A stretch of DNA of 64,000 nt from Rhodoblastus sp963713695 (GCA_963713695.1 CAVQMU010000006.1:1-64000); one strand, 5' to 3'; positions 31,198-40,954 are shown, numbered from the stretch's first letter. Made by a program: numbers and translations. The notes: a model not told the origin generated them from the sequence alone.

Positions 31198-31659
31198 ATG
31201 GTCAGGACACATGACGGCGCCGGCCTGCTCGGCGAAAAGGCGGCGACGCCGCAAAACCCGGATGAAGCGCAACTCGACCGCGTGGAAAATCCGCATCCTG
31301 ACGTCGATTATGTCGCGCGCTTCACCCAGCCGGAATTCACTTCGCTCTGTCCCGTGACGGGACAGCCGGATTTCGCCCACCTGACGATCGATTATGTTCC
31401 AGATAAATATCTCGTTGAATCAAAGTCTTTAAAGCTTTACCTCACTTCGTTTCGTAACCACGGGGCCTTTCACGAGGCCTGCACGATCCGCATCGCCAAG
31501 GATCTTGTCGCCACGCTTTCGCCGCGCTGGCTGCGCATCGGCGGCTACTGGTATCCCAGGGGGGGCATGCCGATCGACGTGTTCTACCAGACGGGCGAGC
31601 CGCCGAAGAACCTCTGGCTGCCCGACCAGGGCGTGCCGCCCTACCGCGGGCGGGGCTGA
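31198..31659 (+). CDS. queF: NADPH-dependent preQ0 reductase
   Basis: 153 residues, short (type I) QueF. Nucleophile Cys51 in TSLCPVTGQPDF with Asp58, the substrate motif ESKSLKLYL and FHEACT follow. It reduces 7-cyano-7-deazaguanine to preQ1 in queuosine synthesis. ATG at 31198. Alone on the plus strand; convergent with the next gene. Confidence 0.95.
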   Translation: MVRTHDGAGLLGEKAATPQNPDEAQLDRVENPHPDVDYVARFTQPEFTSLCPVTGQPDFAHLTIDYVPDKYLVESKSLKLYLTSFRNHGAFHEACTIRIAKDLVATLSPRWLRIGGYWYPRGGMPIDVFYQTGEPPKNLWLPDQGVPPYRGRG

Positions 31660-31670
31660 CTGGATCGGCT

Positions 31671-33236
31671 TCAAGGCTCCTGTTCGCCGGCGCCAAGCAG
31701 TTCGAAGATCACGCGCCGGTTGCGACGGCGGTCGGCGCCGCTCTCGCCCGCGATCGGCGCCTCCGCCGCGCGCCCAACGGCGACAAGCTTTTCCGCTTCG
31801 ACGCCCTCGCCCACAAGCGCGTCGATGACCGCCTTGGCGCGGATCCGCGACAGATGCCGGTTCATCGGCGCCGAGCCGTGCGAATCCGTGTAGCCGACCA
31901 CGCGCAGGCTCCCGCCGGACGCCTTCAACGCCCAGGCCAGCGCCACAAGGTCGCGGCGCGCCTGCTCCGCATCGAGGAAATCGTCCTCGTCGCCGAAGCG
32001 GATCACCGTACTGCTCGCGAGACGCTCCAGCTGCGCCGTGGGCGAGTCATGCTCGGCCTGCCGGTCCGCCTGCCATTTCTGCAGCTCTTCGAGGCGGCCC
32101 TGCGTGGCGTGCGCCTGTTCCGCCAGCGCCGTCATGCGTTCGGTCAGCTGCGCCTCCCGGGCGGTGGCGGCAGCCGCGGTCTCCAACCGCGTCACCCGCA
32201 TTTGCAGGCGATAGCGCGGATCCGCCGCCTCGAGGGCGCGCGACACGGCGTCAAGATCGGCCTTCGCCGGCGCGAAGCCGCTCAGCGTGGCGACGCCGGC
32301 GTCCTTGTCCAGCGAGAGATTGAGCGGCCAGTCGGCGAGCGAGGGCTGCGCTTCCCTTTCCGATGCGAGCGCGTCCTGCAATCTCTTGTCCCAGGGATCG
32401 TCGCGCCGGTAGAGCGTGAACGCGGCGGCGATGGCCAGGAACAGCAGGGCGGCGGCCAAGGCCCATGCGAGAGGGGCCCGCGCGACCGGCAAATGTGTCG
32501 GCCCGGCCGCGATCCTCGCCAGCTGGCGATCGTCCGGCGCCGCCTCGTCGTTCCGCAACAGCGCCTGCAAGGCGCGGTCCATGCGCGCCTTGTCCTCGGG
32601 ATGCGGGTCGCTGGCGTATTCCGCTGCGACGACGAGGGATTCGGACGCGCGCAGGAGAACCCGGCTGCTGCGAAAGTTCATCACCCGCGATTCGTCGTGC
32701 GGACTGGCGAATTCCTTGGCGACGAACGCCCTGATCGCCGCGATCAAATTGGTCGTCAGCTCCGCCGACAGGCCTTCGGCCCGCCAGCGCGCGATCACGC
32801 GGCCGGTCGCGCGTTCGATCGTCTGGAGGCTGCGCAGCTTCGGCCTCTGCTCGAGTTCGCGCTGTATATCCGCGACGGGCTGGCCGATCATCAGGCTGCG
32901 CGCGCGCAAACGCCAGGATTGCCGCCAGTCGGGCGCCGCGAGCTTGTCTCGCCAGGCGAAGGCGCGAGTCCGCAGGCTGGCGCGGCTTGCCGGCGCCGGG
33001 GCGTCCCCGGGCGCGCTCGGCACGGCGCCGATTTCCTTGCGCAGGGCGGCCGTCAACAGCGGCGCGATGGATTGCGCGAGTTCGCGATGGTTGACGACGT
33101 CGGCGCGCCTCAGCGCGCCCGACAAAATTTCCTGCGTCGTTGTTTCCAGGCGAACGTCGTCAGGCGCGGTTCGAACGTTGGCGCCAGCGTCCAGGCCATC
33201 GCCCTGCGACGACGCCTTGTCAGTGGGAACCGTCAT
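31671..33236 (-). CDS. OmpA-family protein with an internal membrane anchor
   Basis: 521 residues. The N-terminal 240 residues are an alpha-helical part with no recognised name, then one membrane span (ARAPLAWALAAALLFLAIAA), a periplasmic BON-like stretch, a coiled-coil (about residues 355-395) and an OmpA_C peptidoglycan-binding domain (VVGYTDSHGSAPMNRHLSRI .. GADRRRNRRVIFELLG). Probably links inner membrane to peptidoglycan. Convergent with queF. Confidence 0.8.
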   Translation of the reverse strand: MTVPTDKASSQGDGLDAGANVRTAPDDVRLETTTQEILSGALRRADVVNHRELAQSIAPLLTAALRKEIGAVPSAPGDAPAPASRASLRTRAFAWRDKLAAPDWRQSWRLRARSLMIGQPVADIQRELEQRPKLRSLQTIERATGRVIARWRAEGLSAELTTNLIAAIRAFVAKEFASPHDESRVMNFRSSRVLLRASESLVVAAEYASDPHPEDKARMDRALQALLRNDEAAPDDRQLARIAAGPTHLPVARAPLAWALAAALLFLAIAAAFTLYRRDDPWDKRLQDALASEREAQPSLADWPLNLSLDKDAGVATLSGFAPAKADLDAVSRALEAADPRYRLQMRVTRLETAAAATAREAQLTERMTALAEQAHATQGRLEELQKWQADRQAEHDSPTAQLERLASSTVIRFGDEDDFLDAEQARRDLVALAWALKASGGSLRVVGYTDSHGSAPMNRHLSRIRAKAVIDALVGEGVEAEKLVAVGRAAEAPIAGESGADRRRNRRVIFELLGAGEQEP

Positions 33237-33507
33237 TTCAGAGCCTTGGGCTCCGCGCCTCCGATGGCCCCGGCGCGGGCGCGGGAAGAACGACGTTTCC
33301 GGTCGATTTGAAGGCAGTCTTCATCTCATGCTCCCAGAGGTCGTAACCGGCGCAATGGCGCCCCAGAGGTTGTAGGCCGCCGCCAACAGACGCAGCAAGA
33401 GATGAAAGCCGTTGTTAAAAGATTTATTTCAATGGCTTAGCTTACGCTATGCTCCGACCGGACGGAAAACTCTTGCCATTGCCGCCGCCGCGCGCAAAAA
33501 GGCCTCC

Positions 33508-35388
33508 ATGCTGCAAGTCACCGATCTCACCTACCGGCTCGGGCCGCGCCTTCTGTTCGATTCCGCCAGCGTCATCCTGCCGGAGCGGGCGCGGGTCGGC
33601 TTCGTCGGGCGCAACGGCGCTGGAAAGACCACTCTGTTCCGGCTGGTCTGCAACGAGATTGCGGCCGAGGGGGGCGACATCTCGATCCCACGCGGCGCGC
33701 GCATCGGACGAGTCGAACAGGAAGCGCCCGGAGGCGACGGCAAGCTCGTCGATTTCGTGCTCGCCGCCGACGTCGAGCGCACCGACCTGCTGGAAGAGGC
33801 GGAGGTTGCGACTGATCCGCACCGCATCGCCGAAATCCACACGCGCCTCGCCGATATCGACGCCCACGCCGCGCCGGCCCGCGCGGCGGAAATTCTTTCG
33901 GGCCTTGGCTTTGACGAAGCCGCCCAAAATCGCGCGCTGAAAGAGTTTTCCGGGGGATGGCGGATGCGCGTGGCGCTGGCCGCCGTGCTGTTTTCGGCGC
34001 CCGACCTGCTGCTGCTCGACGAGCCGACCAACTACCTCGATCTCGAAGGCGCTCTCTGGCTCATCGACTATCTGACCCGCTATCCCGCGACCATCGTCGT
34101 CATCAGCCATGACCGCGATCTCCTCAACGACGTCTGCGACCACATCGTCCATCTCGACCGTGGAAAACTCCAGCTCTACAAGGGCAATTATTCCGGCTTC
34201 GCCCGCCAGCGTGCGGAAGCCCGGATGCTGCAGGCGAAATTCCTGAAGAAGCAGGAAGAAAAACGCGCCCATCTGCAGGAATTCGTTGACCGCTTCCGCG
34301 CCAAGGCGACCAAGGCGCGGCAGGCGCAATCGCGTTTGAAAATGCTCGAAAAGATGGAGCCGGCCTCGGCGCTCGTCGACGAGGACATCCTGCCCTTCGC
34401 CCTGCCCTCGCCCGAAAAGCCGCTGTCGCCGCCAATCATCGCGATGGAGAATGTTTCGGTCGGCTATGGCGACCGGGTGGTGCTCTCAAAGCTCAGCCTG
34501 AGCCTGTCGAACGACGACCGCATCGGCCTGCTCGGTTCGAACGGCAACGGCAAATCGACTTTCGCCAAGCTGCTCGGCGGACGGCTCGAGCCCATGTCGG
34601 GCGTGCTGAAAAAATCGACCAAACTCGAATCCGGTTTTTTCGCCCAGCATCAGGTCGACGATCTCAACGAGCAGGACACGCCCTATCTGGCGATCCAGCG
34701 GCTGATGCTCGACGCGCCCGAGGCGAAAATCCGCGCCCGCGCCGCGCAGATCGGCTTTCCCAATGTGAAGGCCGACACGAGGGTCGCCAATCTCTCCGGC
34801 GGCGAAAAAGCGCGGCTGCTGATGGGCCTCGCCACGTTCAACGGCCCGCACCTGCTCATTCTCGACGAGCCGACCAACCATCTGGACATCGACAGCCGCG
34901 CCGCGCTGATCGAGGCGATCAACGATTACGCCGGCGCGGTCATTCTCGTCTCGCACGATCAATATCTGCTGGAAGCCTGCGCCGACCGGCTCTGGCTGGT
35001 CGCCGACGGCCGCGTGCAGGCTTTTGACGGGGACATGCAGGATTATCGCAAACTCGTGCTCGACGCCGCGAAAAGCTCGGCGAAAAAGCGCGAGCGCGAG
35101 GCCTCGCCGCAAAATTCCGCGGACCAGCGCCGCGACGCCGCCCGCGCCCGCAAGGAAGCCGCGCCGCTGGCGAAAAAAGTGCAGGCGGCGGAGGAGAAAA
35201 TGGCGCGCTTCACCGGCCTCATCGCCCGCGTCGACCTGACGCTCGCCGACCCCCGCGCCTTCGAGCGCAATCCCGCGGAAGCCGTAAAGCTGTCGCAGCA
35301 GCGCGCGGAACTGGAGAAGGCGCTGGCGGCGGCGGAAGAGGAATGGCTGGAGCTTTCTTCCGAATACGAAGCGATGGTCGGCGGTTAA
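33508..35388 (+). CDS. ABC-F family ATPase
   Basis: 626 residues from the ATG at 33508; the earlier open sequence has no homology. Two ABC cassettes: Walker A GRNGAGKTT (34-42), signature FSGGWRMRVA, Walker B LLLLDEPTN; then an arm/linker rich in charged residues, and the second set GSNGNGKST, LSGGEKARLL, LLILDEPTNHLD. The C-terminal 90 residues are a coiled-coil. No membrane spans, so not a transporter; ABC-F proteins act on the ribosome. Similar to Uup/EttA-type proteins; which subgroup is not certain. Confidence 0.93.
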   Translation: MLQVTDLTYRLGPRLLFDSASVILPERARVGFVGRNGAGKTTLFRLVCNEIAAEGGDISIPRGARIGRVEQEAPGGDGKLVDFVLAADVERTDLLEEAEVATDPHRIAEIHTRLADIDAHAAPARAAEILSGLGFDEAAQNRALKEFSGGWRMRVALAAVLFSAPDLLLLDEPTNYLDLEGALWLIDYLTRYPATIVVISHDRDLLNDVCDHIVHLDRGKLQLYKGNYSGFARQRAEARMLQAKFLKKQEEKRAHLQEFVDRFRAKATKARQAQSRLKMLEKMEPASALVDEDILPFALPSPEKPLSPPIIAMENVSVGYGDRVVLSKLSLSLSNDDRIGLLGSNGNGKSTFAKLLGGRLEPMSGVLKKSTKLESGFFAQHQVDDLNEQDTPYLAIQRLMLDAPEAKIRARAAQIGFPNVKADTRVANLSGGEKARLLMGLATFNGPHLLILDEPTNHLDIDSRAALIEAINDYAGAVILVSHDQYLLEACADRLWLVADGRVQAFDGDMQDYRKLVLDAAKSSAKKREREASPQNSADQRRDAARARKEAAPLAKKVQAAEEKMARFTGLIARVDLTLADPRAFERNPAEAVKLSQQRAELEKALAAAEEEWLELSSEYEAMVGG

Positions 35389-35464
35389 CCCAGCGTAATC
35401 GTTTGAACATTAATCTTCCCAAGGTTTTCCCGATTCCCCTTGGAATCGCACCTCGGGAGTCGGC

Positions 35465-36115
35465 ATGTCACAGCTCAAATCCTTCCTTGCCGGTACGGCC
35501 CTCCTCATCGGCCTCGCCGATCCCGTCATGGCGGGCACGCTGACGACGGATCTGAGCGTAAACAATTGGGGAATGTCCGGCCTCTACTTCGATCTGACGG
35601 CGATCAACGCCATCACCATCCAGAACTTTGTCGTCGACGGCAACGCGGGCGAATGGTCGGTCTGGTACAAGACCGGAACCTATTCCGGCTTCGAAAGCAT
35701 CGCGAGCGACTGGACGCTGCTCGGGTCCGGCGTCACCACCGGCGGAATCGCCACGCTCGACGTCGGCGGCCTGACGATCGGCGCGGGCCAGACCGACGGC
35801 ATCTATGTTTTCGACTACGGCGAGACGGGCAACAAGGGCGAGCAATCTTACACTAACGGGATCGCCACCTATTCCAACGCCGACTTGTCGTTCACCGGCG
35901 GCACGGGGAATTATGGCGGCTTCAAGGGATACGCCCCGTTCAACGCATTGCTGGCCGATCGCACCTGGTCCGGCAGTATCGATTATACGCTCGCGACCTC
36001 TGCCGTTCCTGAGCCGTCAAGCTGGGCCATGATGCTTGCCGGATTTGGCGCGCTTGGCCTTTTCGCCAATCGCCGGGCGAAAAGCTGCTCGCGCCCGGCT
36101 GAAATTGCTGGATAA
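35465..36115 (+). CDS. PEP-CTERM (PEPxxWA) exported protein
   Basis: 216 residues: signal peptide (SFLAGTALLIGLADPVMA), a Gly/Thr/Asp-rich beta-type body, and a C-terminal sorting signal VPEPSSWAMMLAGFGALGLF followed by NRRAK. This is the PEP-CTERM tripartite tag (motif, helix, basic end) processed by exosortase, as found in bacteria making exopolysaccharide. No exosortase or EPS locus is in this window. Confidence 0.88.
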   Translation: MSQLKSFLAGTALLIGLADPVMAGTLTTDLSVNNWGMSGLYFDLTAINAITIQNFVVDGNAGEWSVWYKTGTYSGFESIASDWTLLGSGVTTGGIATLDVGGLTIGAGQTDGIYVFDYGETGNKGEQSYTNGIATYSNADLSFTGGTGNYGGFKGYAPFNALLADRTWSGSIDYTLATSAVPEPSSWAMMLAGFGALGLFANRRAKSCSRPAEIAG

Positions 36116-36145
36116 ATTGTTGGATAAAACTGTCGCAATGGCCGG

Positions 36146-36195
36146 CTAGATCCTGTTCGGTGAACCGGAGTTCACCGAACAGGATCTAGTTTTTT
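36146..36195. terminator. strong intrinsic terminator
   Basis: A perfect 20-bp inverted repeat (arms 36146-36165 and 36170-36189, loop CGGA) followed by six T residues. It ends the PEP-CTERM gene transcript. The stem is unusually long and perfect. Confidence 0.9.
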
Positions 36196-36298
36196 GTTTT
36201 CACGCATATTCGCTAACGCGGCCCTTCGGGTCTTAACGCGAACCGGAATCCACTTCGCTCGAAAATGCTTTAATTGCTGCGCCATTGCGGAGGAATTC

Positions 36299-36946
36299 AT
36301 GCAGCCCGACCGAAAGCCCGGCGCCGTCCTGTTTGCGACGCTCGTCCTGCTCTGCGCGATACCGCTGAGCATCCTCTTCGCCGACCGGCCCTTAAGCGCC
36401 TTTGTCCATGCCCATGCGCAGGACATGCGCGCGTCCTTCGCCCTGCCGACCCGCCTCGTCATACCCGTCGAAGTTTTGGCGAGCCTTGGCCTCGCCTGGA
36501 GTTTTTACCGCGCCTTCCGCAAAATCGCCTTCGGCGCGATCGGCGCCGTCGTGTTGCGCGTCTCGCTCGCCACCTTCCTCGGCATCGGCCTCAAGGACGT
36601 GTTGAAACTTGCGTTTGGCCGGACGTGGCCGGAAACCTGGACCTGCGGCAATCCCTCCTTCATCCGCGACGGCGCCTTCGATTTCCAGCCCTTTCACGGC
36701 GGCGCGGGATGGGCGTCCTTTCCTTCCGGCCACATGCTCGTGGCCTGCGCCGCCTGCGGCTGCCTCTGGACGCTCACGCCGCGCCTGCGTCCGCTTTGCG
36801 CGATTTTGCCCAGTGTCGTGGCTGCGGGCCTGATCGGCGCCGATTATCACTTTCTCAGCGACATCCTGGCTGGCTCGCTCGTCGGCTGGGCGGCCGGCGG
36901 CTTTGTCGCGAAGCTCGAAATGCCGCGCGTGGAAAAGACCGCCTGA
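36299..36946 (+). CDS. PAP2-family phosphatase
   Basis: 215 residues from the ATG at 36299, preceded by GGAGG; the earlier in-frame ATG lacks one. About five membrane spans. The family tripartite motif is KDVLKLAFGRTWP, FPSGH and DYHFLSDILAG (catalytic His in SGH and DYH). Probably an undecaprenyl-diphosphate or lipid phosphatase at the inner membrane; the substrate is not determined by sequence. Confidence 0.88.
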   Translation: MQPDRKPGAVLFATLVLLCAIPLSILFADRPLSAFVHAHAQDMRASFALPTRLVIPVEVLASLGLAWSFYRAFRKIAFGAIGAVVLRVSLATFLGIGLKDVLKLAFGRTWPETWTCGNPSFIRDGAFDFQPFHGGAGWASFPSGHMLVACAACGCLWTLTPRLRPLCAILPSVVAAGLIGADYHFLSDILAGSLVGWAAGGFVAKLEMPRVEKTA

Positions 36947-36969
36947 CCTGCATCGTCGTTGACCGGCGC

Positions 36970-37404
36970 CTATCGAACCAACTCGGCTCCGTCGGGCTGC
37001 CGAGCCGAGGATGACGATTTGCGCAGCATCGCGTCGAGGCTCCAGGCGCCCGGCCCCGCGAAGACGAAGTACAGGAAGATGAAGCTGAAAAGGATGGCGG
37101 CGTCGCCCTGGTTGAGCGCCGGCCAAAAGCTTTTCGGCGCGTGAACCAGGAAATAGCCCGCGGCCATTTCGCCGGAGCAGAGAAAAGCGGCGACGCGCGT
37201 GAGCAGGCCCACAGCGATCAACGCGCCGCCAACGACTTCGATGATCGCGGCGGCGAGCAGCAGCGTCGGCAGCGGATCCGGAACGCCGGGCTGGGGCGCC
37301 GGAAAATGCATAAGCTTCATCAGACCGTGCTCGATAAAAAGCAAGGCGGCCATGATCCGCAAGACGGCGAGCGCATGCGGCTGCCAGGCGGCAAGTTTGG
37401 ACAT
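36970..37404 (-). CDS. DoxX family membrane protein
   Basis: 144 residues from the ATG at 37404 with AAGGAG upstream. Four membrane spans with the DoxX pattern LRIMAALLFIEHGLMKLMHF and VVGGALIAVGLLTRVAAFL. The last 20 residues are polar. Role of these proteins is poorly known. Convergent with the PAP2 gene. Confidence 0.9.
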   Translation of the reverse strand: MSKLAAWQPHALAVLRIMAALLFIEHGLMKLMHFPAPQPGVPDPLPTLLLAAAIIEVVGGALIAVGLLTRVAAFLCSGEMAAGYFLVHAPKSFWPALNQGDAAILFSFIFLYFVFAGPGAWSLDAMLRKSSSSARQPDGAELVR

Positions 37405-37588
37405 GAAAATGCTCCTTCTCGCTCGGCGCATCGTCGCGCTGACGACTGCGTCGAGAAGCCCAGCCAGACTAACGCGGAAGCGCCGCGCGCGGTCCAGGCG
37501 GCATTGAAATTTCGTCTTTGCCGTTCAGCTGAGCCAGATGCATTCCGGCGAACAAAACTCGCCCATCGCCGGCTAAATCCGGAAGCGA

Positions 37589-38281
37589 TCAGGCCCGCGC
37601 CAAGGTGTAATATTGCGCGCCGATCGGCAGTCCCGAGAGCCGATCCTCCAGCGGGCGCAACGCCGCGAGCGCATTTGGGAAAAACCCGGTATAGCGCTTT
37701 TCGACGCGTGAAAAACCGGCCGCCCGCTGCGTCGCCGCCAGCGCGCTGGCGCGGATCAATTCGGCGTTCTCGTCAAAGGGGCAAGTCGCGACGATGTAGC
37801 GCGTCACCGGATTGAACGGGTTGTGTTCGAACACGATCATCAGCCCGTCGGGCGCAAGGCGCGCGCCGAGCTGCCGGAATAGGCTGACATGCATGTCATG
37901 GGGTATGTGGTGAAAGACGCAAGCCGCGAAAACGACGTCGAATTTCGCATCCCCCAAAGCGTCGAGGCCGGCGCCGTGGACGAAAGTCGCGCAATCGGGA
38001 AAGCGCGCGCGCGCGATGTCGAGGCTGCGCTGGGACACGTCGAAGGCGGTGAGGGCGGAAGAGGGAAACGCCTTGGCCAGATGCGGCAGCGAAGCGCCTA
38101 TGCCCGAGCCGAAATCGAGGATGGTTCGCGGCTCCCCAACGCCCAGGCGCTTGATCGCGCGGCGCAACTCCTTGGCCTTGAACTCGGCGAAATGCTCGGG
38201 CCTGTCGCCGGTGATGGCGAGATTGCGGATATGCGCCTCGTTGTATTCGTCGGCGAACTTGTCGAATTCGGCTTCAAGCAA
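37589..38281 (-). CDS. class I SAM-dependent methyltransferase
   Basis: About 230 residues. Motif I ILDFGSGIGASLPHLAKAFP, VFAACVFHHIPHDM and DGLMIVFEHNPFNPVTR are the SAM-binding and post-motif regions. The chosen start is a TTG at 38281 whose TTGCTTGA overlaps the glycosyltransferase stop; an in-frame ATG at 38332 would extend 59 bases into that gene and gives a non-homologous Arg-rich start. Probably translationally coupled to the glycosyltransferase. Substrate unknown, possibly a lipid-linked sugar. Confidence 0.82.
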   Translation of the reverse strand: MLEAEFDKFADEYNEAHIRNLAITGDRPEHFAEFKAKELRRAIKRLGVGEPRTILDFGSGIGASLPHLAKAFPSSALTAFDVSQRSLDIARARFPDCATFVHGAGLDALGDAKFDVVFAACVFHHIPHDMHVSLFRQLGARLAPDGLMIVFEHNPFNPVTRYIVATCPFDENAELIRASALAATQRAAGFSRVEKRYTGFFPNALAALRPLEDRLSGLPIGAQYYTLARA

Positions 38282-39311
38282 CGGCGCGATCCCCGCAGGT
38301 TTCGACCTTCGGCGCCGCCGGCTGGCCGTCAAGCGGCGCCGGCGTGGCGAGGCCGACGCTCGCCTCGGATTTCACCATCTGGTCAATGAGATAGAGCGGC
38401 CTGTTCTTCACCTGGGTGAAGATGCGGCCGACATAGACGCTGAGAACGGCCAGCGACGCGAGTTGCGCGGTGGAGAAAATGGCGACGATCAGCGCAAGGC
38501 TGGTCCAGCCGGGGGCGACCTTGCCCCAGATCAGTCCGGCAAGGACGTAAAGCCCGACCAGGCCGCCGAAGGCGACGCCCCCGAGAGTCATGATGCCCGC
38601 GAGCCTCAAGGGCGCGGTCGAAAAGCTCGTCAGCCCCGCCAGCGCGAGCTTGATCATTTTCCCGGCGTCATAACCGCTCGCGCCCGCAAAACGCGGATCG
38701 CGGTCATAAAGCACTTCCGTCTGCATCCCGCCGAGCCAGGCCACCATGCCGCGCAAAAAACGATCCTGTTCGGGCATTGCGTTGAGCCGGTCGACCATGC
38801 GCCGCGTCATCAGGCGGAAGTCGCCGGTGTCGACGGGTATCTTCACATTGGAGAGCTTGTCGAGCAGGCGGTAGAAGAGAAAGGCCATGCCTCGCTTGAT
38901 CATTGTCTCGCCGGCGCGGGCCTTGCGGCGCGCGTAGACGACGTCGAATCCCTCGTTCATGCGATTCATCATCGCGCCGAGCAATTCCGGGGGATCCTGC
39001 AAGTCGGCGTCGATCACGAGAACGCGCTCGCCCCGCGCGATGCTCAACCCGGCGGTGACCGCCATCTGGTGCCCGTGATTGCGCGAGAGATTGACGCCGA
39101 CAACGCCCGGATTGACGAGGCTGAGCGCCTGGATGCAGGGCCATGTGGCGTCCGCCGAGCCGTCGTTGACGAGAATGATTTCATAGGAGCCGCCGGCAAA
39201 ATCGCGGCAGGCCGCGACCATCCGCTCGAGAAAGGCCGGCAATCCCTCCTGTTCGTTATAACAGGGCGCGACGACTGAGAGGGCGGGACGATGCTGGGTC
39301 GATTTTTCCAT
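38274..39311 (-). CDS. GT2 glycosyltransferase of the DPM1/GtrB/ArnC type
   Basis: 345 residues. N-terminal GT-A domain: LSVVAPCYNEQEGL, VNDGSADATW, NLSRNHGHQMAVTAG and VIDADLQDPPEL; C-terminal two membrane spans (LRLAGIMTLGGVAFGGLVG; LIVAIFSTAQLASLAVL). Such enzymes attach a sugar to polyprenyl phosphate at the inner membrane. With the methyltransferase and the GT39-like gene below it probably forms a glycan-modification unit. Confidence 0.9.
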   Translation of the reverse strand: MEKSTQHRPALSVVAPCYNEQEGLPAFLERMVAACRDFAGGSYEIILVNDGSADATWPCIQALSLVNPGVVGVNLSRNHGHQMAVTAGLSIARGERVLVIDADLQDPPELLGAMMNRMNEGFDVVYARRKARAGETMIKRGMAFLFYRLLDKLSNVKIPVDTGDFRLMTRRMVDRLNAMPEQDRFLRGMVAWLGGMQTEVLYDRDPRFAGASGYDAGKMIKLALAGLTSFSTAPLRLAGIMTLGGVAFGGLVGLYVLAGLIWGKVAPGWTSLALIVAIFSTAQLASLAVLSVYVGRIFTQVKNRPLYLIDQMVKSEASVGLATPAPLDGQPAAPKVETCGDRAVA

Positions 39312-39442
39312 TCGGCCTCCGAGTGGCGCATCGGCGGTTTTTCGCGCACTGATTCCGCGGGACGGATACGCGCCAGTAGCTTTAACGTAACCTTGGTAAA
39401 GATTGCGTAACCGACGCCATTTCGGGAGGGGTCCAGGGAGCG

Positions 39443-40954
39443 CTATCCGGCTTGCCCGGCCTTCACGCAGGCGACGACGCCCAGTCGCTCATCGCCGTAA
39501 TTGCGGCAACGCCAGCTCGGATCGATTTGTTGAAGCCGGGCCGGGAATTTCAGCGCCGCCGTGTCGTGGATGCCGAGATCGTAGAGCCATAATATGCCGG
39601 CGTCCTTGCCGCTGGCGGCCTTGAGCAAGCTGAGATTAGGATCCTCGCCGGGTTGCAGTCGCAACGGCCGCACGTCGACATCGACGCCCCGGCGCCTGAA
39701 GAAAAATCCGCCGGTTTTCTGGAGTTGCGAAACATCCTCGACGGCATTGGCGGGATTGTCCCAAAGAAAGGCCAGGCGTTTGACGTGAGCCTCCATCAGA
39801 TCGTCGCTGGCCGCCTGAAAATTCATGGTGCGGCCTTGAAGCGCGGGGGTGCTGGCGTAGGTCCACGCCGAATAGGAGAAGGTGGCGACGAGCAGCAAAG
39901 GCGCCGCCCGAAAGAGGCCGAGGCGCGCGCGCTCCATCAAAAGGGCCATGCCGAGAAGAACGCCGGGCGCGAAAGGGAACAGGTAGCGGGGCGTCAGGAC
40001 GGGACGGACGGCGGCGATAACGAGAACCAGCGCCAGTCCCAGGATCGTCGCCAGCACGGCCGTTGCGGCGGACGAGCCGGAAATGCTAGCCTTTGGCTGG
40101 GACAAGCCGGGCCGGGGCGCGAACCGCCATACCGCCAGCAGCAGAGCCGCGGTCAAGATGGCGTAGGGCACGCCGCCCAGAAACATGAAGAAGATCAGAG
40201 CAAGTTGCGCGCCGCCGAGCCGGTCGTACCAGGCGTGGCCGGCGCCGACGAATTGCAGGATGCAGCTCATGTGGAACAGCAGCCAGGCAAAAACCGGGAC
40301 AAAGGCCAAAGCCGCGGGCCAGGTTCTCACGGCCTGCTCACGACGCGTTGCAAGATAGACGACGCCCTGCACGAATATGAAGGCGAGCGCGAAATAATGC
40401 GTGACGATCGCCAGACCGCCGCAAGCAGCCCACAACGCCGCCCGCCCGATGGTCGGCCGGTCCAGCATGCGGATATAGGCGATCGTCGCGGCGATGCAAA
40501 AACAGAACAGCAACGTGTAGCCGCGCGCCATTTGCGAAAAAGCCAGCGTCGGCGACCAGAGGCTCAATAGTGCGAACCAGATCCATCGCGTGCGCCGCGC
40601 AAGGGATTGCGTGGGCAAGAGACAGAGGAAAGGAGCGCAGACGCCGAAGAGCAACGCCGGAAAGCGCAACACCGCATTGGACAGGCCGAAATGCAGCGCC
40701 ATGAAATGCGCGACCAGATAATAGGCCGGGGCGTTCTGATCATGCAGGATCTGGTAAAAAACCGCGCCCAGATTGGGTTCTGCGGCGAATGCGCCCGTAA
40801 AGGTTTCGTCGATCCACAAGGGCGCCTGGGCGCCGACAGCGATCTTGATCGCGCTGGCGGCGATATTGACGGAAATGGCGACGGCGATCAGCCAGAAATC
40901 TGCGCCCCGTCGCGCTGACGTCCCGGACGGATCGGCCTGCGTCAACTCATCCAT
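39443..40954 (-). CDS. GT39/ArnT-like polytopic glycosyltransferase
   Basis: 503 residues from the ATG at 40954 (GGGAG upstream); an in-frame extension to 41014 is less likely. Many membrane spans; the N-terminal loop WIDETFTGAFAAEPN carries the acidic DE pair of GT-C enzymes, and HDQNAPAYYLVAHFMAL is typical of the family. It could transfer a sugar from polyprenyl phosphate supplied by the neighbouring DPM1-type enzyme onto a periplasmic acceptor; the linkage is an inference from neighbourhood. Confidence 0.82.
   Translation of the reverse strand: MDELTQADPSGTSARRGADFWLIAVAISVNIAASAIKIAVGAQAPLWIDETFTGAFAAEPNLGAVFYQILHDQNAPAYYLVAHFMALHFGLSNAVLRFPALLFGVCAPFLCLLPTQSLARRTRWIWFALLSLWSPTLAFSQMARGYTLLFCFCIAATIAYIRMLDRPTIGRAALWAACGGLAIVTHYFALAFIFVQGVVYLATRREQAVRTWPAALAFVPVFAWLLFHMSCILQFVGAGHAWYDRLGGAQLALIFFMFLGGVPYAILTAALLLAVWRFAPRPGLSQPKASISGSSAATAVLATILGLALVLVIAAVRPVLTPRYLFPFAPGVLLGMALLMERARLGLFRAAPLLLVATFSYSAWTYASTPALQGRTMNFQAASDDLMEAHVKRLAFLWDNPANAVEDVSQLQKTGGFFFRRRGVDVDVRPLRLQPGEDPNLSLLKAASGKDAGILWLYDLGIHDTAALKFPARLQQIDPSWRCRNYGDERLGVVACVKAGQAG

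Noticed and set aside
31854..33311. Open frame opposite the OmpA-type gene on the plus strand
   Set aside because: Arg-rich shadow of a GC-rich gene; the minus-strand product has clear membrane and OmpA_C domains.
38282..38332. Upstream ATG start for the methyltransferase
   Set aside because: It would add an Arg-rich non-homologous stretch that is only the glycosyltransferase C-terminus in another frame.
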